From Paractinoplanes brasiliensis (GTDB lineage: Bacteria > Actinomycetota > Actinomycetes > Mycobacteriales > Micromonosporaceae): 64,000 nt of DNA. The stretch is taken from assembly GCF_004362215.1 (NCBI RefSeq), contig NZ_SNWR01000002.1:1426001-1490000 (forward strand), in the 5' to 3' direction. Made by a program: the position numbers and the translations under genes. The notes beneath the pieces were generated by a model. It saw nothing but the letters and a program-made list of their open reading frames with translations. It ran no database searches and was not told where the DNA came from. Every line of letters starts with the position of its first letter. Within the stretch, counting starts at the first letter, position 1. Shown one piece after another: positions 43,034-51,578 of the stretch.

Positions 43034-43065
43034 ATCAGGTTCGGCTTATATAAGCTAGATCTGAT
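43034..43065. promoter_or_regulatory. Composite palindromic operator before arsR
   Basis: GCTTATATAAGC (43044-43055) is a perfect 12-bp AT-rich palindrome. Outer arms ATCAG (43034-43038) and CTGAT (43061-43065) share exactly the same centre. The AT-rich symmetric core in GC-rich DNA is typical of ArsR operators; it also lies upstream of the divergent hydrolase at 43153, which may be coregulated. Confidence 0.75.
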
Positions 43066-43152
43066 ACCGGTGGTTCCGCCGATGCGGCTCTTGCCTTCCT
43101 GCGGCATGCTGTTCGGGACTGCCGCTTCGCAGCTCTTCGAGGGGGAAACAGC

Positions 43153-44022
43153 GTGCCGGTTGTGCGGGCCAACGGGATCGACGTGCACTACGAGACAGTG
43201 GGGAACCCGGACGACCCGGCCTTCCTGCTGATCATGGGCCTGGGCGCGCAGCTCATCGCATGGCCCGCCGACTTCTGCGCCGAGCTGGCCGCCCGCGGCT
43301 TCCACGTGGTGCTCCTGGACAACCGCGACGTCGGCCTGTCCACAGCCTTCGACGAGCTGGGCCCGCCCGACGTCGCCGCGATCATGGGCGGCGACCCGTC
43401 CACGGCCCCCTACCTGATCAGCGACATGGCCGCCGACGCCGCAGGCCTGCTCAAGGCCCTGGACCTCCCCCGGGCACACGTGGCCGGCGTGTCGATGGGC
43501 GGCATGATCGCCCAGCAGCTGACCATCGACCACCCCGACCTGGTGGCGTCCCTCTGCTCGATCATGTCAACAACCGGCGACCGTACGGTGGGACGCCCGA
43601 CCCCGGAAGCCATGGCGGTGCTCATGCGCCCACCCGGCACCACCCGCGACGAAATCCTGGCCGGCTCGGTGGCGACGAGCCGCGCGATCGGCTCCCCCGC
43701 CTACCCGGCCCCCGACGAGCGGCTGCACCAGCAGGCGGTCGCCAGTTACGAGCGCAGCTACCGCCCGCAGGGCACACAACGCCAGTACGCCGCGATCCTC
43801 GCCTCCCCCGACCGCACCACGGCGCTGGCCACCGTAACCACCCCCACCTTGATCATCCACGGCGAGGCCGACCCCCTGATCAACGTGAGCGGAGGCCGAG
43901 CCACCGCAGCAGCCATCCCGGGCGCCGAACTGCTCGTCCTCCCGGGCATGGGCCACGACCTGCCACAGCCTCTGTGGCCCCAGATCATCGACGCCATGAC
44001 CGCCAACACGGCACGCAGCTAG
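43153..44022 (+). CDS. Alpha/beta hydrolase (methylesterase-like)
   Basis: A 289-residue alpha/beta hydrolase. It has LLIMGLGAQLIAWPADFC (oxyanion), LDNRDVGLST, the nucleophile elbow GVSMGGMIAQQ (near residue 117), and the histidine in LPGMGHDLPQ with the acid in IHGEADPLI. The NRDVGLS form of the loop is usual in the RdmC/DnrP and arylesterase-like group. It starts with GTG 43153; AGGGGGAAACA is upstream. The ArsR operator lies about 90 bp upstream, so it may belong to that regulon. Its stop codon overlaps the stop of the convergent ATPase gene in CTAG. Confidence 0.9.
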   Translation: MPVVRANGIDVHYETVGNPDDPAFLLIMGLGAQLIAWPADFCAELAARGFHVVLLDNRDVGLSTAFDELGPPDVAAIMGGDPSTAPYLISDMAADAAGLLKALDLPRAHVAGVSMGGMIAQQLTIDHPDLVASLCSIMSTTGDRTVGRPTPEAMAVLMRPPGTTRDEILAGSVATSRAIGSPAYPAPDERLHQQAVASYERSYRPQGTQRQYAAILASPDRTTALATVTTPTLIIHGEADPLINVSGGRATAAAIPGAELLVLPGMGHDLPQPLWPQIIDAMTANTARS

Positions 44023-45908
44023 AACTCAACCACTTCGTGCAGGGGGGTCTCCTGGAACATGGCCGCACCTCCCAGAAACTCGACCACCGTGAACTGGTAC
44101 ACCCCGGGTTCTCTCGGCGCTCTGGTCCCAATAGTGGCCGAATAGACTTCGTTCTCGGAAAAGAACGGTCCGCGAACCGGAACCTCAACCGTTCCCATCG
44201 GCAGCGACTCGCCTCCGTCGTACCGGTTGACGAAGGCTTTGACGGTCCAATGTTTCTCCGCAGCCGACAGCGCCGCCAAAAATATCGGCACCACCCGACC
44301 GGAGAAGCTCCACGAGGCGGTAATTTCAATCGGCTCACCGGGCTGCAGAAACAAGGCAATCTGCCCTTCCTCGAGGGACTCGGTCCTCACCGTCACCCCA
44401 AGATCAAGCTGGTAACCCGGGACAACCCCGTTCGCTTGCGCCATCTGGTAAGCCTCCTTGGCCCCCTGACGGTCACCCTGCTCCGACAAGACGATTCCCA
44501 GAGCCACCGCCGCAAACGGCGCGTCCGGATGGCCGGACAGGGCGGCCTTCCGAAGAGCCTGCACCGCAACCTCCGCTTCGCCACGGAGGTATGCATTAAC
44601 GCCGATCGCCGCAGCGTCTTCGGGAGTCGCGCGCGTGAGGATCTCGGTCCAAAGTTGTGATGGTATGCGGCGCGGCGGAATCAGATTCTCCCCGTCGTCA
44701 GCCGCGGCGACGTAACCCAGAACCTGCCAGCCACCGGACACGCCGGTGATGAGCGCGACCTCCGAGGCGACCGGCTTCGCCGCCCACTCCAGCCCGGCGT
44801 CGAACACGTCATCGACGGGTCGCGCTGATCCTTGCGCTCCGCTCCAGTAGAGCGAAATCAACGCCTGCAGTTCCGCGCGTGTGACCGGCCGGGTGAGGCC
44901 GGCCCGGCGCATATCCACAGCCGCCCTGACAATGGCACAGCCCACCGGCTGCTCGTCGGGACCAGCCCAGTATTTCTTCAGCAGTGTGGACCCGCCCACC
45001 AGGGTCTCGGCAATACTGGCGGTGATCTCTTCGGAGGGATAGAGCCGCCGCGCGTCGGCTTTCTCGGCCTCCGTCATCTCGAATTCCAGGAACACCGGCG
45101 ACGCGGCTCGCTCCAGCGCCTGCCGCGCCCCGATCGCGATCGGCCCACCGTTCTCGATCTCATTCCAGGTGGCAGCGGTCATCGTCACCACCAGCGGGCC
45201 GTAACCCGCCACCGCTTCCAGGACAGGACCACTCAGCGCGTTGAGATCCGGCACGGCCGCGGCGTCCATCCACACCGGCGTCGGCCCGGTCAGGCGCAAC
45301 GGCGGATCCAGTGCCACCAGATCGGCCAGTGCCTTGCCGTCAAGTGGCAGCAGAATCGGCGGGTCGGTCTTCGCCCATGCGACCCGAGCCGCCTGCGCAG
45401 CCGTACGAGACTTTCCCGACTTCTCTCGGCCGACCACCAGAACGAAAGCGAACGGCGGCCCCTCTGGTTTGAGCAGGCCCGCCAACGCCTGATCCGCCGC
45501 GGGCCGCGCCACGTAGGGCGCGTCGCCGGCACTGTAACGAGTCGGGGTGACCCCGAGCGCCGCGTCCGTCAACTGCGACAACCTGGGCAACGATCCCCCG
45601 GGACATTCGCGCAACAGACTGCGCACCGATGCTCGCCATTGCACGTCGTGACGGGCGCGGTCCGCGCGAAGGTCCGCGACTTTGCCTACCACCCCCGCGG
45701 CGAGACCGGCTCCGGTCAGGGCGATCGACCAGACAATCAGGTCTTTCAGGCGCTCGTCGCCCCTGTCGTACAGCTTCATCCACACCGCGACGGCGGCCAG
45801 CAATGCGGCTGCCGCCAGCCCGATCACGCTCACGATCGACGAAAGCCTGGCCCAGTGCCGGCCCGCGGCGGCTCCTGGGGTGATTCGGGTCGCATGTCGT
45901 CGGCGCAT
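44019..45908 (-). CDS. Membrane P-loop ATPase with TPR-like and C-terminal beta domains
   Basis: A 629-residue protein of no named family known to me. Two membrane helices are at about residues 22-45 (LSSIVSVIGLAAAALLAAVAVW) and 60-80 (LIVWSIALTGAGLAAGVVG). Walker A is GREKSGKSR near 160; a Walker-B-like TPVWMDAA and VVTMTAATW sensor-type strand follow. Residues 360-490 are helical and TPR-like (DAAAIGVNAYLRGEAEVAVQ, SEQGDRQGAKEAYQMAQANG). The C-terminal 140 residues are a beta-rich domain. Codon use is a little less GC-rich than in neighbours, hinting at transfer. I start at ATG 45908, with AAGGGA upstream. A STAND-like sensor or defence ATPase is one possibility. Confidence 0.8.
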   Translation of the reverse strand: MRRRHATRITPGAAAGRHWARLSSIVSVIGLAAAALLAAVAVWMKLYDRGDERLKDLIVWSIALTGAGLAAGVVGKVADLRADRARHDVQWRASVRSLLRECPGGSLPRLSQLTDAALGVTPTRYSAGDAPYVARPAADQALAGLLKPEGPPFAFVLVVGREKSGKSRTAAQAARVAWAKTDPPILLPLDGKALADLVALDPPLRLTGPTPVWMDAAAVPDLNALSGPVLEAVAGYGPLVVTMTAATWNEIENGGPIAIGARQALERAASPVFLEFEMTEAEKADARRLYPSEEITASIAETLVGGSTLLKKYWAGPDEQPVGCAIVRAAVDMRRAGLTRPVTRAELQALISLYWSGAQGSARPVDDVFDAGLEWAAKPVASEVALITGVSGGWQVLGYVAAADDGENLIPPRRIPSQLWTEILTRATPEDAAAIGVNAYLRGEAEVAVQALRKAALSGHPDAPFAAVALGIVLSEQGDRQGAKEAYQMAQANGVVPGYQLDLGVTVRTESLEEGQIALFLQPGEPIEITASWSFSGRVVPIFLAALSAAEKHWTVKAFVNRYDGGESLPMGTVEVPVRGPFFSENEVYSATIGTRAPREPGVYQFTVVEFLGGAAMFQETPLHEVVEF

Positions 45909-46274
45909 GCCTCCGTCCCTTGCCGCGGCACAGCCACCATAGAGCGATTCCCCCACCGGGTGTGTCGCCGAGGCGACCGCCACGGGACCGGCTCGCAACT
46001 ACGCCATGGGGTTGCCGGCGTCGGCCAAGGCGACAACCGCCAGGCATGGACGGGCCAGGTCTCCCGGCGCGCGCCGAGCTCGGAGATCCCTCGATGCGCT
46101 CGTCGAGCATCGACCGCCCACCGCTGATCACGAACAAGGACCGCGCAGCCCGGCCGCCGGTCACTGCCGACGGCCGGGCTCCCGCTGCACGGTCGGGCAC
46201 CCACGACGCGGGCAGGCAGCCGGCACGAATGTGCCGCTCAGGTCCCGCGTTAGGCGCCCGGCCGCGGGAAGCTG
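45909..46274. other. Noncoding interval, 366 bp
   Basis: I find no convincing gene on either strand; the open frames here lack ribosome sites and family resemblance. The right part holds a hairpin that is probably the terminator of the peroxidase gene. The left part must carry the promoter of the ATPase gene. Confidence 0.6.
46147..46180 (-). terminator. Hairpin, probable terminator of the peroxidase gene
   Basis: AGCCCGGCCG (46147-46156) and CGGCCGGGCT (46171-46180) form a perfect 10-bp stem with a 14-nt loop, about 95 nt downstream of the peroxidase stop codon. Confidence 0.6.
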
Positions 46275-48230
46275 TCAGCTCTTGGGCAGGATCAGGACCT
46301 GGCCGGGGATTATTCGGCCGGGATTGGTCAGGATGGCGCTGTTCAGGGCGAAGATCTCGGGCCAGCGGTTGCCGTTGCCCAGCTTGGCCGCCGCGATGGC
46401 GGTCAGGGTGTCGCCGCGCTTGACGGTGTGCAGGCGGGGGATGTCGCCGACCGGCTGCTTCGGGGGTAGCAGCAGAACCTGGCCGACGGTGATGCGATCG
46501 GGGTCGCGGATCAGGGCCTGGTTGAGCGCGTAGATCTGCGGCCAGCGCTCGGCGTCACCGAGCTTCGCGGCGGCGATTCCGCTCAGGGTGTCGCCGGGCT
46601 GCACCGTGTGGGTCTGGGGCTTCGACGTGCCGGGCAGCACCCCGGCCAGGCGCAGCAGGTCGGCCAGCTCGAACTTCCCGGTCTGCGCCGACGGCAGTGA
46701 GGGGCTCCAGCCGGGCTGGGCCAGGATCGAGTCAGGGCTCCGGCGTACGAGGCCCAGCAGCACCTCGGCGACCAGGGTGCTGCCGACCGGGCCCAGCCGT
46801 TCGCCGTTGTGCACGTGCCGAGCCTCGGCCAGCACGTAGTACCAGAGCGGCGTACGGGTGTCGAACCCACCGGCCTTCAGCGCCGTACGCTGGGCGTCGC
46901 TGCCCGCGGCGGCCAGGATCTGCGGCCCGGTCAGCGCCGGGAGACCGAGGTGCTGGGCGAGGGCCTGACCGGTGGGCAACCTCAGCCGATAACCCCGCAA
47001 CAGATTCCGTACGGCCAATCGTGCGGCCAGATCCGGGGTCTCGGTCTCGCCCTGCAGATTCTTGAGGGCGAACAGCGCCCGGAACTCGTTCTGCTTGAAC
47101 GCGGCCAGGCTGGGGTCGAGGCGGCGGGCCTTCATCACTGTGGGGTCGTCGCCGATGATGTTGTGCCACTGGATGATCCAGTTCTCGGGCAGCGTCGGGG
47201 TGCCGCCGACCTGGCCGCTGAGCGCGGTGAAGGTGAACAGCAGCTCGAGCGTTGCGGGGATGCCGCCGACGGTGTTGAAGTTGGAGTTGAAGTCGTACTC
47301 GGCGCGCACCATCGAGTGCCCGAACCGGTAGCCGGCCACCGAGAACTCCAGCGGCATGAACGACGGCTCGCTCAGCGGGTCGAACCAGCGGTTGCCGTTG
47401 GCCACGATGTCGTCGACGATCGCGGGCTCGGCCAGGCGCCTGAGGAAGTCGTGCACCACCACGTGCTGGTAGTGCTGCCGCAGCACCCGGCGCGCCCCGG
47501 AGAACGACAGCCCCTGCTCGACCAGCGCGTTGTGCGCCCGCAGGAAGGCGACGTGCAGCTGCGCGACGATCAGGTTCTCGTCGTTGCGCGGATCGCCGAT
47601 CACGGCCGCCCGGTCGTGCTCGATGTTGCCGGGGCTGGCCGGCTCGCGGGGCAGGTCGTGGAAGTCGTCGCCCTCCGTGCCCTCCGGTCGCGCCGCCGGC
47701 GGTTCCGGGTCCGGGAGCAACGTCACCTTGCCCAGCAGCATCTTGTTGCCGTCGGCCGGGTCGTGCGGGGCGGGCAGCCCGTACACGCTGTCCAGGTCGA
47801 GCGCGGGCGTGCGCTGGTTGAGCAGCGCGTTGCGGATCGCCGCGAGCGCGAGCGGCGTCATCGCGGGGTCGAGCAGCTGCTCCATGGTCGCCGAACCGAA
47901 GCCCTGCTGGATCTCCAGGGTGATGTCGTGGTCGACGAACTGGCCGAAGTACGTGTACGCCGCCGGGATCGGGCTGTCCTCGCCCGCAGTGTCGGTGTCG
48001 ACCATGGCGTTGCCCAGCCGTTTGAGCAGCTCGGGCATGGCCGCGGTCTGCGGCAGCAGGTTGGCGGCGTCCTCCTGCAGCTCCGGGAACAGGAAGTCGA
48101 AGCCCTGGCCGTCCACCCGTCGTACGAGCGCGAACGCGGCCGGATCGCGGGTGACGGCGTCGGCCAGCCCGGCCTCGGCGACGTCGATGGTCTTCTCGGT
48201 GATGGAACGTCCGTGTCCCAGTCGTGGCAT
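46275..48230 (-). CDS. Animal-type haem peroxidase fused to two LysM domains
   Basis: A 651-residue protein. The catalytic domain (about residues 80-520) belongs to the peroxidase-cyclooxygenase superfamily. The distal pair Asp-His is in YFGQFVDHDITLE (near residue 98), the conserved ENLIVAQLHVAFLRAHN helix follows, and the proximal His is in YRFGHSMVRAEYDFN. Two LysM domains end the protein (HTVQPGDTLSGIAAAKLGDA and HTVKRGDTLTAIAAAKLGNG, the latter ending VLILPKS). LysM normally binds peptidoglycan, yet there is no signal peptide at ATG 48230. So it is either exported another way or works inside the cell, for instance released on lysis. A long open frame further upstream is not coding. Confidence 0.9.
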   Translation of the reverse strand: MPRLGHGRSITEKTIDVAEAGLADAVTRDPAAFALVRRVDGQGFDFLFPELQEDAANLLPQTAAMPELLKRLGNAMVDTDTAGEDSPIPAAYTYFGQFVDHDITLEIQQGFGSATMEQLLDPAMTPLALAAIRNALLNQRTPALDLDSVYGLPAPHDPADGNKMLLGKVTLLPDPEPPAARPEGTEGDDFHDLPREPASPGNIEHDRAAVIGDPRNDENLIVAQLHVAFLRAHNALVEQGLSFSGARRVLRQHYQHVVVHDFLRRLAEPAIVDDIVANGNRWFDPLSEPSFMPLEFSVAGYRFGHSMVRAEYDFNSNFNTVGGIPATLELLFTFTALSGQVGGTPTLPENWIIQWHNIIGDDPTVMKARRLDPSLAAFKQNEFRALFALKNLQGETETPDLAARLAVRNLLRGYRLRLPTGQALAQHLGLPALTGPQILAAAGSDAQRTALKAGGFDTRTPLWYYVLAEARHVHNGERLGPVGSTLVAEVLLGLVRRSPDSILAQPGWSPSLPSAQTGKFELADLLRLAGVLPGTSKPQTHTVQPGDTLSGIAAAKLGDAERWPQIYALNQALIRDPDRITVGQVLLLPPKQPVGDIPRLHTVKRGDTLTAIAAAKLGNGNRWPEIFALNSAILTNPGRIIPGQVLILPKS

Positions 48231-48359
48231 GGTCACTCCCCCGTGACTTAACGACAGTTCAGGTGACAGTAGGTAACCCGCGACGCCGTGACAGGCAGGT
48301 ACCCGACAACCCTTCGGTCCGGGATGCGCCACCACGACGGGCTGCGGTTGGATGGGGGG

Positions 48360-48860
48360 ATGTTTGTGATCAGGGAACGGTTCTTCTCCGTCGGCGACGA
48401 CTTCGACGTGCTCGACGAGCACGGCAACAAGGTCTTCCACGTCGACGGGAAGGTGCTGAGCGTCCGCGACAAGGTCGTCATCGAGGACCCGTCCGGCCAG
48501 GAAGTGGCGACGCTGCACCGTCATCTGGTGTCGCTGCGGCCCACGTACGAGATCCGGATCGGCGGCGAGAAGGCGGCCGAGGTCCGTAAGAAGCTGTTCA
48601 CGCCGTTCCGCGAGAAGTTCACCATCGACGTGCCCGGCCCCGACGACCTGGAGATGAAGGGGGACCTGCTCGACCACGAGTACGTCATCGAGCGCGGCGG
48701 CGAACAGGTGGCCGCGGTCTCCAAGCGCTGGCTGACCATCCGTGACACGTACGCGGTCCGCATCACCGGCGGTGTCGAGCCCCTGCTGATCATCGGCGCC
48801 GTGCTGGCCCTGGACCTGGCGCTGGAACGCGAGAAGGACAAGGGCAAGGACGACGACTGA
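48360..48860 (+). CDS. LURP-one-related (tubby-like) protein
   Basis: A 166-residue protein with the LURP-one-related barrel fold (FFSVGDDFDVLDEHGNKVFHV, RDKVVIEDPSGQEVATLHRH, FTIDVPGPDDLEMKGDLLDHEYVIERGGEQVAAVSKRW), related to tubby C-terminal domains and scramblases. A short hydrophobic helix (PLLIIGAVLALDLALER) near the end may rest on the membrane, followed by an acidic-lysine tail. ATG 48360 is in a GGGGGG context that can act as a ribosome site. Divergent from the peroxidase gene by 130 bp. Biochemical role unknown in bacteria. Confidence 0.88.
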   Translation: MFVIRERFFSVGDDFDVLDEHGNKVFHVDGKVLSVRDKVVIEDPSGQEVATLHRHLVSLRPTYEIRIGGEKAAEVRKKLFTPFREKFTIDVPGPDDLEMKGDLLDHEYVIERGGEQVAAVSKRWLTIRDTYAVRITGGVEPLLIIGAVLALDLALEREKDKGKDDD

Positions 48861-48884
48861 TCCCCCGCCGAGCATGATCGACGT

Positions 48885-49631
48885 ATGCGGCTCTGGGAAG
48901 TCTTCGCCCTGCTCGGTGGCGGCCTGGCGGCGGGCACGGTGAACGCCGTCGCCGGCGGCGGGTCGCTGATCACGTTCCCGCTGCTGGTGGGGCTGGGGCT
49001 GCCCGGTGTCGCGGCCAACGTGAGCAACGCGCTGTCGGTGGCGCCCGGTTACGCGGCCGGCGCCGTGGCCAGCCGCCCCGAGCTGGGAGGGCAGGGCCGG
49101 CGCATCTGGTCGGTCGTGCCCACCATCGTGGCAGGCACACTGTGCGGCAGCTCTCTGCTCCTGTTCACCCCGCGGTCGGTGTTCGACGTCGTGGTCCCGT
49201 TCCTGTTGCTGCTCGCGGCCGCGATGATGGCCTTCCAATACAGGCTCAAAGCGCTGGCCGGGAGTCGCTCGTCGGGCGGCAGCACGGCGTACGTGCAAAT
49301 CGCGGTTTTCCTGTGCGGCCTGTACGGCGGCTACTTCAACGCGGCCATGGGGCTGCTGCTGATCGCCGCGCTGGCGCTGGTGCTGGAGGAGCCGCTGCGG
49401 CGGATCGGGGCGCTCAAGAATGTCTTCTCGGCCGTGGTGGGCGTGACCACCGTGCTCACGTACAGCCTCTTCGGGCCGGTCAACTGGGCGGTCGTCGCCG
49501 TCCTGGCACCCGCCACCATCGTCGGCGGCGTGATCGGGGCGCGCATCGCCCTGCGCCTGCCGTCGGAGGCGCTGCGGTGGACGATCGTGGTGTTCGCCGT
49601 CGCCGTGGCCGTGATCCTGTTCGCCACATGA
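48885..49631 (+). CDS. TauE/SafE-family anion permease
   Basis: A 248-residue integral membrane protein with about eight helices in two repeats. The family signature is GLAAGTVNAVAGGGSLITFPLLV in the first repeat and GLYGGYFNAAMGLLLIAALALVL in the second. TauE/SafE proteins export sulfite, sulfonates or other organic anions. It starts 24 bp after the LURP-one-like gene on the same strand, so the two may be cotranscribed. A hairpin follows its stop. No sulfur-metabolism gene is nearby to identify the substrate. Confidence 0.93.
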   Translation: MRLWEVFALLGGGLAAGTVNAVAGGGSLITFPLLVGLGLPGVAANVSNALSVAPGYAAGAVASRPELGGQGRRIWSVVPTIVAGTLCGSSLLLFTPRSVFDVVVPFLLLLAAAMMAFQYRLKALAGSRSSGGSTAYVQIAVFLCGLYGGYFNAAMGLLLIAALALVLEEPLRRIGALKNVFSAVVGVTTVLTYSLFGPVNWAVVAVLAPATIVGGVIGARIALRLPSEALRWTIVVFAVAVAVILFAT

Positions 49632-49647
49632 CCCGCGGAACCGACCC

Positions 49648-49670
49648 CTCCGGGCGGCGTCGTCCCGGAG
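49648..49670 (+). terminator. Hairpin after tauE-like gene
   Basis: CTCCGGG (49648-49654) pairs with CCCGGAG (49664-49670), loop 9 nt, 17 nt after the stop codon. The stem is short and lacks a U-run. Confidence 0.5.
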
Positions 49671-49798
49671 TTCGCGCTGCCGTGACCCGACTGCGCGTGC
49701 GAGTCCCACCCTCCCAGGGGGCCTCCCCGCCGCCAGTTTATCGGGCCGGGCGGATCCGGGTCACGCCGCAGGGGGCGAGCTGTGGAAACCCGAGCGTC

Positions 49799-49807
49799 TG
49801 TGGACAA
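49799..49807 (-). promoter_or_regulatory. Perfect DnaA-box match
   Basis: TGTGGACAA, the complement of TTGTCCACA, in noncoding sequence. One of four exact matches in this window, all between genes or in doubtful frames. Confidence 0.35.
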
Positions 49808-49958
49808 CACGCTGGGTAGTCCACCCTGATGGGGACCGGCGCGGCGGGGCAACGGCGCTCGGTGATGCAGCGGCGTCCCAGCGCTGGGTGCGGAGAGGCT
49901 CCCCCCGTACGGGGTGTTGGGGGTTTAGGGTTTTGCTGCGCGAAGCGAGTGGAGAAGC

Positions 49959-50390
49959 ATGGACGACGCCCGGTGGATGAGCCGCGCGGTGGATCTGGCC
50001 GGGCGGTCGCCGCGATCGTCGACGGCGTTCGCGGTGGGGGCCGTGATCGTGGGGGCGGACGGCTCGCAGATCGCCCGCGGGTGGTCACGGGACGTGGATC
50101 CGCTGGTCCACGCCGAGGAGTCTGCCCTGCTACGGGCCGGTGGAGACCTGACCGGGGCGACGCTCTACAGCAGCCTGGAGCCGTGCTCGAAGCGGGCGAG
50201 CCGCCCGGAAGCCACGTGCACGAGCCTGATCATCGCGGCCGGCATCCGGCGGGTGGCGATCGCGTGGCGCGAGCCGGACGTGTTCGTGACCTGCGAGGGC
50301 GTGGCGTTGCTGACGGCCGCGGGCGTGGAGGTCGTGGCGATGCCGGAGTTCGCGGGGCGGGCGCGGGCGGCCAACACCCACCTGCTCTGA
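49959..50390 (+). CDS. Cytidine/dCMP deaminase-like protein (RibD N-domain type)
   Basis: A 143-residue zinc deaminase. The catalytic HAE is in VDPLVHAEESALL (near residue 50) and the zinc cysteines are in SLEPCSKRASRPEATC, with a longer insert between them than in cytidine deaminase. This layout is that of the deaminase half of RibD and of dCMP deaminases. There is no reductase domain, so it is either a stand-alone pyrimidine deaminase for riboflavin synthesis or a nucleoside deaminase in secondary metabolism. ATG 49959 has TGGAGAAGC upstream. Confidence 0.9.
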   Translation: MDDARWMSRAVDLAGRSPRSSTAFAVGAVIVGADGSQIARGWSRDVDPLVHAEESALLRAGGDLTGATLYSSLEPCSKRASRPEATCTSLIIAAGIRRVAIAWREPDVFVTCEGVALLTAAGVEVVAMPEFAGRARAANTHLL

Positions 50391-50477
50391 AGCCGCCCTC
50401 GACCGGACGGCAGCTGATCTCTAGGATCCTGCGGTAGCCGACTCGGCCACGGAAGGCCGGCGAAGGAGAGGGCACGG

Positions 50478-51293
50478 ATGTCCGAACAAGACCGGCTGGG
50501 CCTGCGCACCGATCGCCCGCACCCGGCCCGGGTGTACGACTACCTGCTCGGCGGCAAGGACAACTTCGCGGCCGACCGCGAAGCGGCCCACAAAGGCTTG
50601 CAGGCCAACCCGGACAGCCGGATCCCTCCACGCGAGAACAGGCTTTTCCTGCGCCGGGCGGTGCGGTTCCTGGCCGAGCAGGGCATCGACCAGTTCCTCG
50701 ACATCGGTACGGGTATCCCGAGCGCGCCGAACGTCCACCACGTCGCCCAGGCCATCAATCCCCGCTCACGGATCGTCTACGTGGACAACGACCCGATCGT
50801 CCTCGCCCACGCCCGTGCGCTGCTGACCAGCCACCCCGACGGCAAGACCGACTACATCGACGCGGACCTGCGGGACGTCGACTCGATCCTCGGCTCGAAG
50901 ACCCTGCGCGAAACTCTCGACCTGGACCGCCCGGTCGGCCTGCTCCTCATCGCCATCCTGCATTTCATCGGCGACGAGCACGAGCCGTGGGACATTGTCG
51001 ACCGTCTCCTGGCGGTGTTGCCGGCGGGCAGTTACCTGGCGTTGTCGCATTTGACCGGCGACTTCCGGCCGGAGGCTTGGGAACACGTGACGGAGGTTTA
51101 CCGCCGGCAGGGTGTCACCATGAGGGTCCGTCCCAAGGCGCAGATCGAACAGTTCTTCACCGGCCTGGAAATGGTGGACCCGGGGCTGCAGATCCTGCCC
51201 GCATGGCACCCGGAGCTCGGTGAGCCCACCGAACAGCCGCCGCCGTCGGACGGGCAGGTCTCGGTCTACGGGGCGGTTGCCCGCAAACCCTAG
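50478..51293 (+). CDS. DUF574 SAM-dependent methyltransferase (SAV2177 type)
   Basis: A 271-residue member of the DUF574 family, widespread in Streptomyces and Actinoplanes in many paralogues. Signature segments are RPHPARVYDYLLGGKDNFAADR at the N-terminus, FLDIGTGIPSAPNVHHVA (SAM loop), IVYVDNDPIVLAHARALL and VGLLLIAILHFIGDEH. The C-terminal FFTGLEMVDPGLQ and VYGAVARKP complete the fold. The methyl acceptor is unknown. ATG 50478 follows GGAGAGGGCACGG. Not clearly part of an operon. Confidence 0.95.
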   Translation: MSEQDRLGLRTDRPHPARVYDYLLGGKDNFAADREAAHKGLQANPDSRIPPRENRLFLRRAVRFLAEQGIDQFLDIGTGIPSAPNVHHVAQAINPRSRIVYVDNDPIVLAHARALLTSHPDGKTDYIDADLRDVDSILGSKTLRETLDLDRPVGLLLIAILHFIGDEHEPWDIVDRLLAVLPAGSYLALSHLTGDFRPEAWEHVTEVYRRQGVTMRVRPKAQIEQFFTGLEMVDPGLQILPAWHPELGEPTEQPPPSDGQVSVYGAVARKP

Positions 51294-51578
51294 ACCGCAG
51301 CCCCTCTGCGATCACCCGTCGTCCGGCTCCCCTGCAGCCCTGGTTCGAGACGGCCCCGGCGACCGCCGGATCGACAGTTGCCGTGTCGGGCCGGGCGGCC
51401 AGCCCGGCCTGCGAACGAGTACGGCTCGGGCGAAAACTGCGAGCGCCTTGATGATCTCGGCTCGCTGGTAAGGCTCGGTCAGGCGGCGCTACCCGTCGGA
51501 GGTCTTCCTCGCCCGGCCGAAACCGGACGATGGAGCCGGGCGCGGTCCTGACCCAGCCGATTTGCGAGGGCAGCAGAC

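Larger units (their letters stand above)
49632..49958. other. Noncoding interval, 327 bp
   Basis: No gene seen. It holds the TauE hairpin, a DnaA-box match at 49799-49807 (TGTGGACAA), and a CCCCGTACGGGG palindrome (49903-49914) followed by a G/T-rich stretch to about 49935 that could be a terminator-like or promoter element before the deaminase gene. Confidence 0.55.

Noticed and set aside
46275..49709. A 1,144-residue continuous frame on the minus strand
   Set aside because: Only the part from 48230 down is the peroxidase; the upstream part lies opposite the LURP-one-like and TauE genes, which have clear family motifs, and reads as charged low-complexity sequence.
51294..51578. Short minus-strand frame with YQRAEIIKALAVFARAV near 51400
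   Set aside because: It looks protein-like for about 20 residues but has stops on both sides and no start; at most a tiny remnant.
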